From contig JAJTHO010000186.1 of the NCBI GenBank assembly GCA_021297975.1, forward strand, positions 1 to 5,341: DNA of 5,341 nucleotides, given 5' to 3'. This document shows, piece after piece, positions 5,197-5,341 of the stretch (its first letter is position 1; every line of letters starts with the position of its first letter). The stretch comes from Alphaproteobacteria bacterium. GTDB lineage: Bacteria; Pseudomonadota; Alphaproteobacteria; JAJTHO01. The notes below the pieces were generated by a model. It worked only from the letters and a program-made list of their open reading frames with translations, was not told where the DNA came from and did not search any database. Position numbers and translations under genes: made by a program.

Positions 5197-5225
5197 ATTA
5201 TAATCAAAAATGTGATAAATGTCAA
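5197..5225 (-). promoter_or_regulatory. Perfect consensus sigma70 promoter, leaderless start of the protease gene
   Basis: On the minus strand, TTGACA (5225-5220), exactly 17 bp, then TATAAT (5202-5197). Only 11 bases separate the -10 from the ATG at 5185, so initiation 7-8 nt downstream would leave a leader of about 3-5 nt. No Shine-Dalgarno exists, and the next in-frame Met is at residue 97, past the signal peptide, so the ATG at 5185 must be the start. The region just upstream of the -35 is also A+T-rich, resembling an UP element. Confidence 0.8.
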
Positions 5226-5291
5226 ATAATTAGTCTTTTTCCCGCAGTATGGCTCAATAGCCCTATTGTGTCGCGGTGCGTGTTATGCCGC

Positions 5292-5320
5292 TTGACCTTA
5301 TTTCCTACTAATCGCATATA
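5292..5320 (+). promoter_or_regulatory. Weak candidate divergent promoter at right edge
   Basis: TTGACC (5292-5297), 17 bp, then CATATA (5315-5320); TATAGA at 5317-5322 with a 19-bp spacer is an alternative. It points right toward an ATG at 5334. It has a 5/6 match in the -35 and a mediocre -10. Whether a gene follows cannot be seen. Confidence 0.3.
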
Positions 5321-5333
5321 GATAGTGTGACCC

Positions 5334-5341
5334 ATGACAAC
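5334..5341 (+). CDS. Possible first codons of a gene continuing past the window
   Basis: An ATG at 5334 opens a frame of only two full codons (Met-Thr) before the window ends. It sits 13 bp after the candidate -10 CATATA and has no Shine-Dalgarno, so it would be another near-leaderless start if real. The 148 bp between it and the protease start would then be a divergent promoter region. There is no protein evidence. Confidence 0.15.

Noticed and set aside
5255..5268. CAATAG-CC-CTATTG as a terminator hairpin.
   Set aside because: The loop would be 2 nt, the stem is weak and no U-tract follows, so it is only noted as a possible binding dyad.

Overview
The window looks like chromosomal DNA of a Gram-negative alphaproteobacterium. 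The main support is the adjacent minus-strand pair of a DUF374 lysophospholipid acyltransferase-like gene and waaA (Kdo transferase), a pairing I recall as typical of alphaproteobacterial lipid A/LPS loci. No species can be named. Base composition is uneven: the waaA, DUF374, ogt and vapBC parts are GC-rich, while the desaturase insert and the protease gene are visibly richer in A+T.

Layout. (1) 1-1208, minus strand: waaA (runs off the left edge) and the DUF374 gene, coupled by a TGATG stop/start overlap. (2) 1172-2329: a membrane fatty acid desaturase gene on the plus strand, bracketed by two copies of a 75-bp direct repeat (72/75 identical). The repeat is made of the first 12 codons of the DUF374 gene plus its upstream region, so the desaturase sits in a segment captured between DUF374 and ogt. 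The left junction also seems to carry the cut-off 3' end of another donor gene. (3) 2339-2878, plus strand: ogt, a methylated-DNA repair methyltransferase, with its promoter in the right repeat copy. (4) 2766-3508, minus strand: a vapBC-type toxin-antitoxin pair. The vapC reading frame runs 113 bp into the 3' end of ogt. A perfect 20-bp palindrome upstream of vapB is a likely operator. (5) 3611-5185, minus strand: an exported 524-residue protein that I read as a very divergent subtilisin-like (S8) serine peptidase. Its promoter matches the sigma70 consensus perfectly (TTGACA, 17 bp, TATAAT) only 11 bp from the start codon, so its mRNA is probably leaderless. (6) 5186-5341: a probable divergent promoter region, perhaps with the first codons of a plus-strand gene at the right edge.

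The genes do not form one pathway. The left block belongs to outer-membrane lipid synthesis, and the desaturase may have joined it as another lipid gene. The centre is DNA repair overlapped by a toxin-antitoxin module. The right block is an independently expressed secreted protease-like gene. The most unusual items are the transposase-free insertion with a long target duplication, the divergent subtilase with its leaderless promoter, and the VapC-like toxin lacking one expected catalytic acid.
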